A stretch of DNA of 64,000 nt from Croceicoccus naphthovorans (GCF_001028705.1 NZ_CP011770.1:3103501-3167500), one strand, 5' to 3'; shown: positions 43,838 to 53,539, counted from the stretch's first letter. Notes: generated from the sequence alone by a model not told the origin. Translations and numbers: made by a program.

Positions 43838-44737
43838 GTGTCGCTGGAAACGAAACAACTACGCTACGCCGTCCTTGCGGCGGAAATGAGGAGCTTTTCG
43901 AGGGCGGCGGCCCTGCTTCGGATCAAGCAGGCGACGCTCAGTCGCAACGTCTGGCTGCTGGAGCACCGGCTCGGCGTGAAGCTGTTCGAGCGGCGAACGC
44001 GCGGCGCGGCCGTGACGCCCGAAGGGACACCGATTATCGCCACGGCCCGCCGCATTTTGACCGAGATCGACAATCTGCAAACGCGCGCGCGCGCCATGCG
44101 CAGCGGCGACGCAGGTGAACTCACCATTGGCTTTTGCAGCTCGTTGACGGCGGGCGACCTGCGATACGCGATCGTCGAGTTTCAGCGCCGTTTTCCCGAT
44201 GTGCGCTTGAACGGGGTCGAACGGGAACGCGGCTTTCTCCATCATGCGCTCCATGCCGGCGTGATCGATCTCGCCGTGGTGACCGGCGAGCTTGCCGACC
44301 CTGGCGTCAAACGGCGGTCGTTATGGTCGGAACGCGTGCTCATCGCGCTTCCCGAAACGCATCCCCTGGTCGAGGCCGAGCGGATCTACTGGCCCGATCT
44401 GCGCCGCCAGACCTTTGTCCTCGGCACGCAAGACCCCGGTCCAGACCTTATGCGGCTGTTGCAGGCACGGCTAGCCGAGCCGGGCTATGAGCCCGATGTC
44501 GAGGCCCAGGACGTGAGCCGCGAGAATGTGCTGGCGATGGTCTCGGCGGGCTGGTTCCTGACTCTGGTTTCGGAGTCGGCGCTCGGCGTCAATCATCCGG
44601 GCATTGTGTTCCGCGAATTGCATGAGCCGACCGGCCAGGCCCGGATCGACTATGGCTGCTACTGGCGCAGCGACGATACGAGCCCGGCGCTGCGCCGTTT
44701 CCTCGGCCTCATCCGCGAACGCTATCCCGATGCCTGA
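43838..44737 (+). CDS. LysR-family transcriptional regulator
   Basis: A 299-residue protein from the GTG at 43838, seven bases after an AGGAGG-type site (43826-43831); the frame is open to 43793. The N-terminal helix-turn-helix is clear: SFSRAAALLRIKQATLSRNV, then WLLEHRLGVKLFERRTRGAA, then VTPEGTPI. The effector-binding domain follows (GELTIGFCSSLTAGDLRYAI, DLAVVTGELADPGVKRRSLW). LysR genes of this type commonly sit at the end of trb operons in sphingomonad ICEs. It could control conjugation; divergence from a target promoter is not apparent here because both neighbours of the gene lie on its own strand. Confidence 0.92.
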   Translation: MSLETKQLRYAVLAAEMRSFSRAAALLRIKQATLSRNVWLLEHRLGVKLFERRTRGAAVTPEGTPIIATARRILTEIDNLQTRARAMRSGDAGELTIGFCSSLTAGDLRYAIVEFQRRFPDVRLNGVERERGFLHHALHAGVIDLAVVTGELADPGVKRRSLWSERVLIALPETHPLVEAERIYWPDLRRQTFVLGTQDPGPDLMRLLQARLAEPGYEPDVEAQDVSRENVLAMVSAGWFLTLVSESALGVNHPGIVFRELHEPTGQARIDYGCYWRSDDTSPALRRFLGLIRERYPDA

Positions 44738-44796
44738 ATGTCAGAACCCGGGGCACGCTCCCCATTCCCCCAACACCATTTCGAAGGAGTGACCAG

Positions 44797-45102
44797 ATGC
44801 ACACAAAGACAGCGGTGATCGCGATCGTCGCGCTGATGGTCGGATTTGGGTCGGGCTTTATGCTACGTCCGGTCATCGCGCCGGCCGAGACGGCCACGCT
44901 CGGCGCACTTGGAGCGCATCTGCCGATCCCGGCGGACGAAGCGCGCGGGACGCAATATTTCGAGGCCAATCTGAAAGAAGCCCGGCAGGTCGCCGAGCAA
45001 TGCCGGGAAGGCATGGTGCGCGGCGGCGAATGCGCCAATGCAGAGACCGCGATTATCGAGGCGGAGGGCGAGGAGAATTTCGATGCCTTCATGGGCCGAT
45101 AA
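44797..45102 (+). CDS. Small exported protein next to the trb operon
   Basis: A 101-residue protein with AAGGAG eight bases before its ATG. The N-terminus (TAVIAIVALMVGFGSGFMLR) is a signal peptide or membrane anchor. The mature part has two cysteines in QVAEQCREGMVRGGECANAE, a spacing reminiscent of small entry-exclusion proteins, though I cannot assign a family. It follows the LysR gene by 59 bases and converges with the trb operon, whose last stop is 16 bases away. Confidence 0.7.
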   Translation: MHTKTAVIAIVALMVGFGSGFMLRPVIAPAETATLGALGAHLPIPADEARGTQYFEANLKEARQVAEQCREGMVRGGECANAETAIIEAEGEENFDAFMGR

Positions 45103-45118
45103 AACCCCTCTCAGGCTA

Positions 45119-45340
45119 TTAAGATCGCCCGCGCTGCCGGCGGAACGCGCGATCGGTCGCCATGAACCGTTCGAGCATCGGAGCAATCAGCCGGCGCGGG
45201 GCGACCGGCTGCCCCGCGCCCGTCGTTTCCGCGAGCACCCGGCCATAGGCTTCGAGGTCGCGGTGGACGGACGCCGGCAGTTCGACGGTAAGGCGGACGG
45301 GCTTGTCTTCGGCGATGTCTCCGAGTTTGAGCTTGGTCAT
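45119..45340 (-). CDS. DUF2274 domain protein
   Basis: A 73-residue protein with the DUF2274 pattern: MTKLKLGDIAEDKPVRLTVE, then LPASVHRDLEAYGRVLAET, then PRRLIAPMLERFMATDRAFR. This family is found at the end of trb operons. The fold looks like a ribbon-helix-helix DNA-binding protein (short strand KPVRLTVELP then two helices), so it may be an autoregulator of transfer genes. It overlaps trbI by ATGA (45337-45340). Confidence 0.88.
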   Translation of the reverse strand: MTKLKLGDIAEDKPVRLTVELPASVHRDLEAYGRVLAETTGAGQPVAPRRLIAPMLERFMATDRAFRRQRGRS

Positions 45341-46695
45341 CGTGTCTGTCTCCAGGGCGCCAGCACAAGATCTCTGCTGACCAGAACCCGGACCGGATAG
45401 CCGGGCCGGACAGTGAGCGTGGGCTGGATATTGAGCTGGCGGCGGACAATGTCCTGGCCCGCCTGATTGATCGTGTTCTGACCGCCATCTCGAATGGCGC
45501 GGGCGATATCGTCATCGGAATCCGTGCCCAGCTCGGCGCCTATGCTGAGCAGCGTCGAGAGACCGGCTGCGCGCAGGATGCCGCCCCAATGCTCGTTGAC
45601 GCTGTCCTCGAGACCGGCAAAGCCAGAAGGGTCGCCGGCGGGCTGGCGGTCGAGGATGATCGAGCGCCCATCGGGCAGGATCAGCCGGTTCCAGACTAGT
45701 AGGACGCGGCGCTGTCCGAACGCGACTCCCGCATCATAGTCACCGATCAGCCGGGAACCTTGGGGTATGAGCAAGGTTCTCCCGGTCGGGCTGTCATAGA
45801 CGCTCTGTGTCACCTGCGCCGTTACCTGCCCCGGCAGATCGGAGCTGATGCCGGTGATGAGAGCTGCCGCTATGACGCTGCCAGCCTGCACGATATGCGG
45901 AGACACCGGATCGACGAGGTGCGCGTCATTGAGCGTGCGGCTTTCTGGCACGCGCTCCACGAACTCGCGCTTGGCCCGTTGTCTATTCGGACCGTCCGCC
46001 GTTTCGGGTGCGTCGGGCGTCGCCGCCTCTAGGCCGGCAAGATCGAGGCCCGGACGCGCAGCGCCCTCGCCGGAAGCCTGCGCGGTCGCCCCGGCTTGAC
46101 CGCCGAGAAAGAGGGGGCTCGTAATCGCAGTTTCCTGCTCCTGCGCCGCGCGCTGCGCGGCCAGTTCTTCCGGCGTCATTCCTTGCGCGCCCGGTGGCTG
46201 GCCCCCGGGACCGGCGTTCGGATTGCTTTGCTGTGCAGCGACAATCGGTCCGCCGAGATCGCCCGGAAGCGGTGCGCCGAGCTGCGGCACGCCTGACGGC
46301 AGTTGGCTGTAATCGCGGGGCGCTGTGGCGACCTGCTCGGTCACCGAGCGGCTGTCAGTATTGTAGAGTTCCTCCGGAGCTTGTCGATCGCGGCTCTGAA
46401 GCGCGAAGGTCAGCGCTCCGCCCACGGCCAGTGCGCTCACAGCGCCAAGGATCGCAATGGCTTTACGGGAAAGTCGCATGACACGGGGCGGATCGCCGCG
46501 CAGCCGGAAGCCCGCGGGGTCGGCGAGCGGCAGCGGCCCTTGCGGGTGCTGCCCCTCTTCTGTCTCTTGCGGGACCTCCCGCGCTGTCTCGCTTTCATGG
46601 TCGGTCGCCACACCGACCAGCGGGACCGCTGCGGCAGTGCCCTCATCCTTTCCCGGCCCATCGCCATGTGCGCCTAGTTCGCGTGCGCCGGTCAT
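45337..46695 (-). CDS. trbI: T4SS core protein TrbI (VirB10-like)
   Basis: A 452-residue protein. A 75-residue cytoplasmic part is followed by one membrane segment (AIAILGAVSALAVGGALTFA), a Pro/Gln-rich periplasmic linker and the VirB10 beta-barrel domain: DAHLVDPVSPHIVQAGSVIA, LLIPQGSRLIGDYDAGVAFG and a C-terminal TVRPGYPVRVLVSRDLVL. VirB10 spans both membranes and forms the outer-membrane core with TrbG and a lipoprotein. ATGA overlaps on both sides (46692-46695 and 45337-45340). Confidence 0.95.
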   Translation of the reverse strand: MTGARELGAHGDGPGKDEGTAAAVPLVGVATDHESETAREVPQETEEGQHPQGPLPLADPAGFRLRGDPPRVMRLSRKAIAILGAVSALAVGGALTFALQSRDRQAPEELYNTDSRSVTEQVATAPRDYSQLPSGVPQLGAPLPGDLGGPIVAAQQSNPNAGPGGQPPGAQGMTPEELAAQRAAQEQETAITSPLFLGGQAGATAQASGEGAARPGLDLAGLEAATPDAPETADGPNRQRAKREFVERVPESRTLNDAHLVDPVSPHIVQAGSVIAAALITGISSDLPGQVTAQVTQSVYDSPTGRTLLIPQGSRLIGDYDAGVAFGQRRVLLVWNRLILPDGRSIILDRQPAGDPSGFAGLEDSVNEHWGGILRAAGLSTLLSIGAELGTDSDDDIARAIRDGGQNTINQAGQDIVRRQLNIQPTLTVRPGYPVRVLVSRDLVLAPWRQTR

Positions 46696-47732
46696 CGCCG
46701 GCTCCTGCGTTGGCGCCCATCATCATCGCGCTGAATGCGGACGATCTGCTGGCGGTCGCCGCCAAGCCGGAGTTCGGCTGCCGCGAACAGGCGGTCGACG
46801 ACCATGTGACGATCGGCCACGCGATAGTTGACCAGCTCGCCGCCGCCTTCCGGGCCGATCACGAACAGAGGCGGCATTTCGCCCTGCGCGATACCGGCGG
46901 GAAACTCGATGAATACTTGCGCGCCGTCGTCGAAGGCCCGGACCGGGCGCCAGGGCGCATCGTCACCCTCGATGCGATAACGGAAATTGAGCCGGGAAAC
47001 GTCGACGCCGGTCGCGATCGGCGCTGACGCCGCCGCCAAACTATTCTGGGATTGCAGCGCGATCAGCCGGTCCTGCGGATAGGTCCAGGAGACCGAGGCC
47101 ATCCATGTCGCTCGCGTGGCGCGCAGCTCGATGTGATAGGTGCGCCGGGATGTATTAATGACGAGATTGGTGGAAAGGTTGGGTCGCGTCGGCTTGACGA
47201 GGATGTGGATCCGCGCCGAAGCGCCGGACCCGCTCACCGTATCACCAATGATCCAGCGCACCGTGTCACCGGCCGCGACCGGCCCCGGTCCGACAAGCTG
47301 CTCGCCTTCCTGCAGGGCAATGTCCGTCACCTGTCCGGGCGCGGCATAGACCTGATAGAGCGCCCCGTCCGACCAAGGATAGACCTGGATCGCATTGATG
47401 AAGCCATCGCGCACGGGCTGCATCCGCGCGGCGGCATTGGCCTGATTGACGCGCACTGAGGGATCGGCTGGCTCGAGCGGCGACGCACTATCATTGACCG
47501 GTTTCAACTGGCCCGGCAGCGGCAGGGGTTCCGGCACGGTGACGATCTCGACCGGCGCGGGCGGCACGGGCGTTTGTATAGCAGCAATGGCGGGCGCATC
47601 GTCGTAGCGGATTGCGGGCGGCTTCGCCGCGCTGGTGGCGCACGCCGAAAGCGTAGATACAGAAATCAGCAGAACCGGAAGCGCGTAAGCGCGGGACGGC
47701 GACTGGCGACGAGAAGATGCGGATATGATCAT
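46692..47732 (-). CDS. trbG: T4SS core protein TrbG (VirB9-like)
   Basis: A 346-residue protein with a lipoprotein-type leader (VLLISVSTLSACATSA; Cys in the LSAC box). Family motifs: AVRVNQANAAARMQPVR-like N-terminal segment, NAIQVYPWSDGALYQVYAAP, TDIALQEGEQLVG, TNLVINTSRRTYHIELRATR, and a C-terminal FDDGAQVFIEFPAGI. It forms the outer-membrane pore with TrbI. The lipobox is notable since most VirB9 proteins are plain exported proteins. ATGA overlap with trbF. Confidence 0.95.
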   Translation of the reverse strand: MIISASSRRQSPSRAYALPVLLISVSTLSACATSAAKPPAIRYDDAPAIAAIQTPVPPAPVEIVTVPEPLPLPGQLKPVNDSASPLEPADPSVRVNQANAAARMQPVRDGFINAIQVYPWSDGALYQVYAAPGQVTDIALQEGEQLVGPGPVAAGDTVRWIIGDTVSGSGASARIHILVKPTRPNLSTNLVINTSRRTYHIELRATRATWMASVSWTYPQDRLIALQSQNSLAAASAPIATGVDVSRLNFRYRIEGDDAPWRPVRAFDDGAQVFIEFPAGIAQGEMPPLFVIGPEGGGELVNYRVADRHMVVDRLFAAAELRLGGDRQQIVRIQRDDDGRQRRSRR

Positions 47733-48412
47733 TGGCCAAGTTCCTTCGACCAGTTGATGGCGTTGACGTAGATCCCGAGCGGATTCTTCCGCAGCCGCTC
47801 GGGATCGCGGGGCGGCTGCACGGTGATGGAGAGGATGGCGGACCAGCGTTCGGTGGCGGCTAGACTACCGTCCTGATAGCGGCGCTCGATCCATGCCACA
47901 CGGAAGCTGTCGGCCGATGCGCGGATTACGCTCGATGTTTCGGTGGCGATCTGGATGCGGCCGACATTGGCGAACGGATCGTTGGTGCGCGCGTAATCAT
48001 TGAGCGCCATGGCGCCGCGATCCGTGGTGAAATCGTAGGCGCGCAGCCAGTTCTCGCGGACAATCACCGGATCGGCGGGAAGGCTGCGCACCTGTTCGAT
48101 GAAGCGGGCGAGATGGAACGCGATCTGTGGGTCGCTGGGCCAATAGTCGGCATTTGCGGGCGCAACCGTCTGGGCTTGCCCAAGCTTGTCGACCTCGACG
48201 ATCCAGGGGGTGATCGTGCCGCGCGCGCCTTGCCAGACAAGGCCGCCCGCGAGCCCTGCGGACAGAGTGAGGCAACCGAAAGCGATCAGCCGCCAGTTTC
48301 GAGCCTGGGCGCGCGCCGAGCCGATCCGGTCGTCCCACGCCTGGGCGGCGCGCTGGTACGGCGTTTCCGGCTCGGCAGCCTTGCCGTATCGAATAGAGGG
48401 TCGCTTGAACAT
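47729..48412 (-). CDS. trbF: T4SS inner-membrane protein TrbF (VirB8-like)
   Basis: A 227-residue protein: cytoplasmic N-terminus (ETPYQRAAQAWDDRIGSARA), one membrane segment (LIAFGCLTLSAGLAGGLVWQ) and a periplasmic VirB8 domain (ITPWIVEVDKLGQAQTVAPA, YWPSDPQIAFHLARFIEQVR, NPLGIYVNAINWSKEL). It links the inner-membrane complex to the core. Six bases separate it from trbL. Confidence 0.95.
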   Translation of the reverse strand: MFKRPSIRYGKAAEPETPYQRAAQAWDDRIGSARAQARNWRLIAFGCLTLSAGLAGGLVWQGARGTITPWIVEVDKLGQAQTVAPANADYWPSDPQIAFHLARFIEQVRSLPADPVIVRENWLRAYDFTTDRGAMALNDYARTNDPFANVGRIQIATETSSVIRASADSFRVAWIERRYQDGSLAATERWSAILSITVQPPRDPERLRKNPLGIYVNAINWSKELGQ

Positions 48413-48418
48413 AAGCGG

Positions 48419-49807
48419 TCAGTCCTTTTGCCTGATGTCGGGTGACGTGCCGCCGCCGCCGCGATCGCCCGAGCGCACGGCGTGGGTGACGGATGTGACC
48501 CCGCGTTGCAGAGCCTGCTGGCGCTTCATCGCCTGCGCCCAGGCAGGCGGCGATCCGCCGCCCGGGGACTTGGATGCTGCCGCGGCCGATGCACCGGTCG
48601 CTCCGCCAGAAGCCCCGGAACCTCCCGAGATGCTGCCTCCCGAAGCGGAGAAGCCCGCACGGGCACCGGAGCGGAAGTTGGATTTCATGCCGTCGCCAGC
48701 CTTGGCAGCGGCTTTCGTCAGCGGAGAGATCGCCGCCTTGGCCGCACCGCTGGCAGCGGCCTGGCCGACAGCGGAGGCCCCGCCCGCAACCGCGCTGGCG
48801 CCGCTCTTACCGAGTGAACCCACGCTGTAGCTGCTGGCAGCCGCACCGGCGGCAAAGGAGCCGCCACGCGCCGCTGCCGCACCAGCCTTCATACCACCAC
48901 CGATAGCGGAGGCAGCGCCGCCGGCGGCCATGCGCGCGCCCATCGCACCGCCGACCGCCATCCCACCTGCGGCAAGCGCGGTACCGACGGCAGCGCCTGC
49001 ACCGAGCTGCGGAGCGCCGGAGACAAGGCCGGTGGCGATGCCGGGACCGAAGATCGAAAGACCGAGGAGTGCAAGAGCGGCGAGCGCCACCGACATCGCC
49101 TGCTCGGCGGTCGGCATTTCGCCGAAAGCGCTTTCGAACTGCGCGAAGAGGCCGCTGCCGATGCCGACAATGACGGCGAGCACCAACACCTTGATGCCGG
49201 AGGCGACGACATTGCCGAGCACTTTTTCGGCGAGGAAAGCCGTCTTGTTGAACAGGGCGAAGGGCAGCAGGACGAAGCCGGCAAGCGTGGTCAGCTTGAA
49301 TTCGATCAGCGTCACGAAGAGCTGGACGCTCATGATGAAGAAGGCGATCAGGATGATGACCCAGGCGATCAGCAGGATCGCGATCTGGACGAAGTTGGTG
49401 AACAGGCCGACTGGTCCGGTCAATTCGCCGGCTGCATCCAGCAGGGGCTCGCCCGCATTGAACCCGGCGGCCGCGACACTGCCCGGCTTCATGAAGTCCG
49501 CAAGGCTGATGGCCGACCCGCTCGCTTTCAGGCCAAGGCCTGCGAAACTGTCGAACACGATGCCCGCGAGCGCGGAGAAATTGCCGATGACGAAGGCGAA
49601 GAAGCCAACATAGAGCACTTTCTTCACCAGCCGGTGCATCACGTCTTCGTCGGCGCCCCAGGCCCAGAACAAGCCTGCCAGCGTAATGTCGATGACGATC
49701 AGCGTGGTGGAGAGGAAAGCGACTTCACCGCCCAGTAGGCCGAAACCGCTGTCGATGTAGTTGTTGAAGGTGTCGAGGAACGTATTGATGACGCCCGTAT
49801 CATTCAT
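48419..49807 (-). CDS. trbL: T4SS membrane protein TrbL (VirB6-like)
   Basis: A 462-residue protein with an N-terminal NDTGVINTFLDTFNNYIDSG followed by about six membrane segments (residues 20-260), for example FVQIAILLIAWVIILIAFFI and TTLAGFVLLPFALFN. The last 180 residues are Ala/Gly-rich and hydrophilic, as usual for TrbL. It is the polytopic inner-membrane channel part. ATGA overlap with the trbK-like gene upstream (49804-49807). Confidence 0.94.
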   Translation of the reverse strand: MNDTGVINTFLDTFNNYIDSGFGLLGGEVAFLSTTLIVIDITLAGLFWAWGADEDVMHRLVKKVLYVGFFAFVIGNFSALAGIVFDSFAGLGLKASGSAISLADFMKPGSVAAAGFNAGEPLLDAAGELTGPVGLFTNFVQIAILLIAWVIILIAFFIMSVQLFVTLIEFKLTTLAGFVLLPFALFNKTAFLAEKVLGNVVASGIKVLVLAVIVGIGSGLFAQFESAFGEMPTAEQAMSVALAALALLGLSIFGPGIATGLVSGAPQLGAGAAVGTALAAGGMAVGGAMGARMAAGGAASAIGGGMKAGAAAARGGSFAAGAAASSYSVGSLGKSGASAVAGGASAVGQAAASGAAKAAISPLTKAAAKAGDGMKSNFRSGARAGFSASGGSISGGSGASGGATGASAAAASKSPGGGSPPAWAQAMKRQQALQRGVTSVTHAVRSGDRGGGGTSPDIRQKD

Positions 49808-50055
49808 GGCCGATCATCCCCGCGCCCGAGAAACTGACGGCGATGCTCTTCCCACGCGGCATTGCATCCGCTGTCCGGCACTGTGAGCGTGCGGCAACGC
49901 GCCAGCTCGTCGCGCAAGGGATCGCGCGGAGCGAGTTCGGCGGGCGATGGCAGCGGAGCCGACGGCTTGCGCTCATCGACCGCGATGGCAATGACGGTCG
50001 CCATCAAGATGCCGCCGGCCAGGGCTACGCCTGCGATCTTCGCGCTGCGGCTCAT
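49804..50055 (-). CDS. trbK: TrbK-like entry-exclusion protein
   Basis: An 83-residue protein with an N-terminal membrane anchor (IAGVALAGGILMATVIAIAV) and the family's conserved part PRDPLRDELARCRTLTVPDS followed by GCNAAWEEHRRQFLGR. This matches the alternative TrbK type found in proteobacterial ICEs between trbJ and trbL. It is thought to block redundant transfer into cells already carrying the element. The two cysteines are conserved in the family. Confidence 0.88.
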   Translation of the reverse strand: MSRSAKIAGVALAGGILMATVIAIAVDERKPSAPLPSPAELAPRDPLRDELARCRTLTVPDSGCNAAWEEHRRQFLGRGDDRP

Positions 50056-50082
50056 CTGCGGTCCCCTCGGGCCATCGCTGAG

Positions 50083-50805
50083 TTACTGGCCGCTGCGGCG
50101 CATAAAGCGGCGGAAATGCTCGCGGCCTTGTTCCTCGGTGGCGGCGTTGCGCGCGGATTCGAGCGCCTGGGCACGGCTCTGTGCGGCAATCAGCGCGGTG
50201 AGGTCGGCGATCTGCTGCGTTTGCAGGGCGAGAAGCTGGTTGCCCGCCTGCGCTACCTGGAGTGCGCCGGTCGCGGACTGGCTGGCGCCGACGATGTTGG
50301 CCATCGCAGTCTGCGAACCTTCGATATTGCCGACGACGCCGGCCTGAACGCGCAAAGCGTCCTCGAAGCTGCCGACGCTATCCCGCCAACGCTCGCGGGC
50401 ATTGGCGATCAGCGTCGCATCCGACGCGCTCATATCGACGCCCCGATAGCGGGCGGTGAAGGCGTCCTCGATCGTCTGCACATCATAAGCGATGCGCTGC
50501 GCCTCGCTCATCAACTGACGGGTTTGCTGGATCTGCGTCTGGAGTTCATTCAAGCTACTGAACGGCAGCGAGGCAAGATTGCGGGCCTCGTTAACGAGGG
50601 AGGTCGCCTGCTGCTGGATTTGTTGGATCTGGTTGTTGATTTGCTGAAGCGACCGCGCCGCCGTCAGCACGTTTTGCGCGTAGTTGGTGGGATCATAGAC
50701 GATCCCGCCGAACCCGAGCTGGGCATTAGCTGGCACTGAAACGGTGGTGAGCCCCAGCACGGCGATGCCGGCGATGAGGCTGCGACGAAGGGAATGACGG
50801 GTCAT
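50083..50805 (-). CDS. trbJ: T4SS protein TrbJ (VirB5-like)
   Basis: A 240-residue exported protein: signal peptide to VSVPANAQ, then GFGGIVYDPTNYAQNVLTAA, the TrbJ signature, followed by long Gln-rich helices (SLQQINNQIQQIQQQATSLV) and an Arg-rich C-terminus. VirB5/TrbJ is the minor pilus component at the tip. It overlaps trbE by ATGA (50802-50805). Confidence 0.95.
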   Translation of the reverse strand: MTRHSLRRSLIAGIAVLGLTTVSVPANAQLGFGGIVYDPTNYAQNVLTAARSLQQINNQIQQIQQQATSLVNEARNLASLPFSSLNELQTQIQQTRQLMSEAQRIAYDVQTIEDAFTARYRGVDMSASDATLIANARERWRDSVGSFEDALRVQAGVVGNIEGSQTAMANIVGASQSATGALQVAQAGNQLLALQTQQIADLTALIAAQSRAQALESARNAATEEQGREHFRRFMRRSGQ

Positions 50806-53252
50806 AGCGGGTTCTCCTCAGTGAAAGCAGGCAGAAGATCGGCGGCCCATTCGAGACCGCGATGCCGGAGCCAGGCCGCGGCGAAGCCGTCCTGCCCGTG
50901 GACCTCCATCAGTTCGCCGATGGTGATCTGGTCGGTCTTGGACGAGGCCGCCGTGAAGGCGAGCGCGACATCGCCTAGGCCCAGCTCGAACAGGCGGTTG
51001 CCGCGCGGACTCTGGCAATAATAGTCCCGCTTGGGCGTTGCTCGCGCGAGGATCTCTATCTGCCGGTCGTTGAGGCCGAAAGCGCGATAGATGCGGGCGA
51101 TCTGCGGTTCGAGCGCGCGTTCGTTCGGCAGCAGAATACGAGTCTTGCAGCTTTCGATAATCGCCGGCGCCACACTGCTGCTCTCGATCTGCGAGAGCGA
51201 CTGGGTGGCGAAGATGACGCTGGCGTTCTTCTTGCGCAACGTCACCAGCCAGGTCGAAAGCTGGCGCGCGAAGGCGGGCGAGTTCAGCGCCAGCCAACCC
51301 TCGTCGATGATGATGAGCGTGGGCGAGCCATCTAGCCGCCCGGCGATGCGGTGGAAAAGATAGACGAGCACGGCCGCCGCCGCTCCGCTGTCCATCAGCC
51401 CTTCGGTCTCGAACGCCTGGACTGATGCCGTGCCGAGTCGCTCCTGTTCGGCGTCCAGCAATCGGCCCCATGCGCCGCCAACACACCAGGGCGCGAGCGC
51501 CTGCTTTAAATCCTGGGACTGCAATAGAACTGCAAGGCCGGTGAGCGTACGTTCGCCCGGCGGCGCGCTAGCGAGCGAAGTCAGTGCCGACCAGATATGG
51601 TCCTTGGCCCGCGGGTCGACGGTCGCGCCTTCGGATTCGAGGATGCCGGCGAGCCATTCGGCCGCCCATGCGCGTTCGGCGGCATCATCGATCCGGGCAA
51701 GCGGTTGCAACAGGACGCCGCCGGCATCTTCCACCTCAACGTCGGTTGCAAACAGGCTTCCACCGAGATTCTGCCAGTCGCCATCCATGCCGAGCGCCGC
51801 GGCCCGGATCGAGCCGCCGAAATCGAAGGCGAAGATCTGGCTGCCGGGATAGCGGCGGAACTGGAGCGCCATGGTCGCGAGCAGCACGGATTTGCCCGCG
51901 CCAGTCGGACCGACGACCAGCGTATGTCCGACATCGCCGACATGCAGCGACAGGCGAAACGGCGTGCTGCCCTCTGTCTTGGCAAACAGGAGCGGCGGTG
52001 CCTTGAAATGCTCGTCGCGCACCTGTCCTGCCCAGATCGCCGAGAGTGGGATCATATGGGCGAGGTTCAAAGTCGAGAGCGGGGGCTGCCGGACATTGGC
52101 ATAAACATGGCCAGGGAGCGATCCGAGCCAGGCCTCGATCGCATTCATGCCTTCCGGGATGCAGGTGAAGTCCCGGCTCTGGATGATCTTCTCGACGAGG
52201 CGAAGTTTCTCGGCCGCGATGCCCGGATCTTCGTCCCAGACGGTGACGGTCGCGGTCACATATGCCTCGCCGACATCATCGGCGCCCAGTTCCTGCAAGG
52301 CGGCGTCGGCATCGGCCGCCTTGTTCGAGGCGTCGCTATCCATGAGCACCGACGCTTCGTTGGTCATAACCTCCTTGACGATGGCGGCGATGGATTTGCG
52401 CTTTGCGAACCATTGCCGCCGGATTTTGCTCAGCAGCTTCGTCGCGTCGCTCTTGTCGAGCATGATCGCGCGCGTGGACCAGCGATAGGGAAAGGCGAGC
52501 CGATTCAGTTCGTCGAGAATGCCGGGCCAGGTCATCGTCGGAAAGCCGATGACCGTGAGCACGCGCAGATGGTGGTCGCCCAGCCGCGGTTCGAGTCCGC
52601 CGGTCAGCGGTTCGTCCGCCAGCAGCGCATCGAGATATATCGGCGTCTCGGGTACGCGGACGCGCTGACGCCGGGTCGAGATCGTGGAGTGGAGATAGGT
52701 CAACGTCTGGCTATCATCGAGCCAAGCCGCTTCGGGCACGAACCCTTCGATCAGATTGAGGAGCTGCCCCGCGCGATCGGTGAAGCTCTTGACCAGTCCC
52801 CAGGGATCGACCCCGTCCTTCGTCTTGCCCTCGTAGAGCCAGCTTTCGGTGCGGGCTGCATCCTCGGCGGGCGGCATCCAGAGTAGCGTGAGATAGTAGC
52901 GGCTCTCGAAATGCGCGCCGGCATCGACGAATTGTGCCCGGCGTTCCTCGTCGACTAGGGCCGACACGGGATCGGGAAAGTCCGAAATGGGATAGTCGTC
53001 GGACGGCACTCGCTGGGCTTCGACGAAGATCGACCATCCCGATCCCAGACGGCGGAGCGCATTGTTGAGCCGATGGGTAACGCCTACCAGTTCGGAGGGT
53101 GTCGCGGAATCGAGATCGGGACCACGGAAGCGCGCGGTGCGCTGGAAGGAGCCGTCCTTGTTGAGGACTACGCCCTCTGCAATCAGCGCGGCCCAGGGCA
53201 GGAAGTCGCTGAGCCAAGTGGCGCGGCTGCGATATTCGGCGAGGTTCATCAT
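50802..53252 (-). CDS. trbE: T4SS ATPase TrbE (VirB4-like)
   Basis: An 816-residue protein. The N-terminal VirB4/CagE part (about 1-400) begins MMNLAEYRSRATWLSDFLPW. Walker A GPTGAGKS lies at 448-455 and Walker B PTLIIIDEGWLALNS about 200 residues later, with FATQSLSQIESS and the C-terminal LPNERALEPQI motif of the family. It energises pilus assembly and substrate transfer. It follows trbD by 14 bases. Confidence 0.96.
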   Translation of the reverse strand: MMNLAEYRSRATWLSDFLPWAALIAEGVVLNKDGSFQRTARFRGPDLDSATPSELVGVTHRLNNALRRLGSGWSIFVEAQRVPSDDYPISDFPDPVSALVDEERRAQFVDAGAHFESRYYLTLLWMPPAEDAARTESWLYEGKTKDGVDPWGLVKSFTDRAGQLLNLIEGFVPEAAWLDDSQTLTYLHSTISTRRQRVRVPETPIYLDALLADEPLTGGLEPRLGDHHLRVLTVIGFPTMTWPGILDELNRLAFPYRWSTRAIMLDKSDATKLLSKIRRQWFAKRKSIAAIVKEVMTNEASVLMDSDASNKAADADAALQELGADDVGEAYVTATVTVWDEDPGIAAEKLRLVEKIIQSRDFTCIPEGMNAIEAWLGSLPGHVYANVRQPPLSTLNLAHMIPLSAIWAGQVRDEHFKAPPLLFAKTEGSTPFRLSLHVGDVGHTLVVGPTGAGKSVLLATMALQFRRYPGSQIFAFDFGGSIRAAALGMDGDWQNLGGSLFATDVEVEDAGGVLLQPLARIDDAAERAWAAEWLAGILESEGATVDPRAKDHIWSALTSLASAPPGERTLTGLAVLLQSQDLKQALAPWCVGGAWGRLLDAEQERLGTASVQAFETEGLMDSGAAAAVLVYLFHRIAGRLDGSPTLIIIDEGWLALNSPAFARQLSTWLVTLRKKNASVIFATQSLSQIESSSVAPAIIESCKTRILLPNERALEPQIARIYRAFGLNDRQIEILARATPKRDYYCQSPRGNRLFELGLGDVALAFTAASSKTDQITIGELMEVHGQDGFAAAWLRHRGLEWAADLLPAFTEENPL

Positions 53253-53266
53253 GGCGGCGCTCCTCG

Positions 53267-53539
53267 TCAGACGCGCAAATAGGCGGGGTATCGGAGGTGA
53301 CGGCGGGCGACGTCGGCGAACTGCACATCGCGGCGCGCGGCCCAGACGGCTGCGAGATGGCCGACCAGCCAGAACACGCCGCCTGCGATCCAGAGCTGGA
53401 GACCTAGACCGATCGCGGCCGCCAGCGTGCCATTGGCGATGGCGAGCGTGCGCGGGGCGCCGCCGAGCAAGATGGGCTCGGTCAGCGCCCGGTGGACGGG
53501 GGCGTAAAAACCCGCGATTTCATCGCCGCCGCCCTGCAT
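53267..53539 (-). CDS. trbD: T4SS protein TrbD (VirB3-like)
   Basis: A 90-residue protein with GFYAPVHRALTEPILLGGAP, the VirB3 signature, and two closely spaced membrane segments (LAIANGTLAAAIGLGLQLWI and GVFWLVGHLAAVWAA). Its ATG overlaps the trbC stop by one base. An inner-membrane component associated with TrbE. Confidence 0.95.
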   Translation of the reverse strand: MQGGGDEIAGFYAPVHRALTEPILLGGAPRTLAIANGTLAAAIGLGLQLWIAGGVFWLVGHLAAVWAARRDVQFADVARRHLRYPAYLRV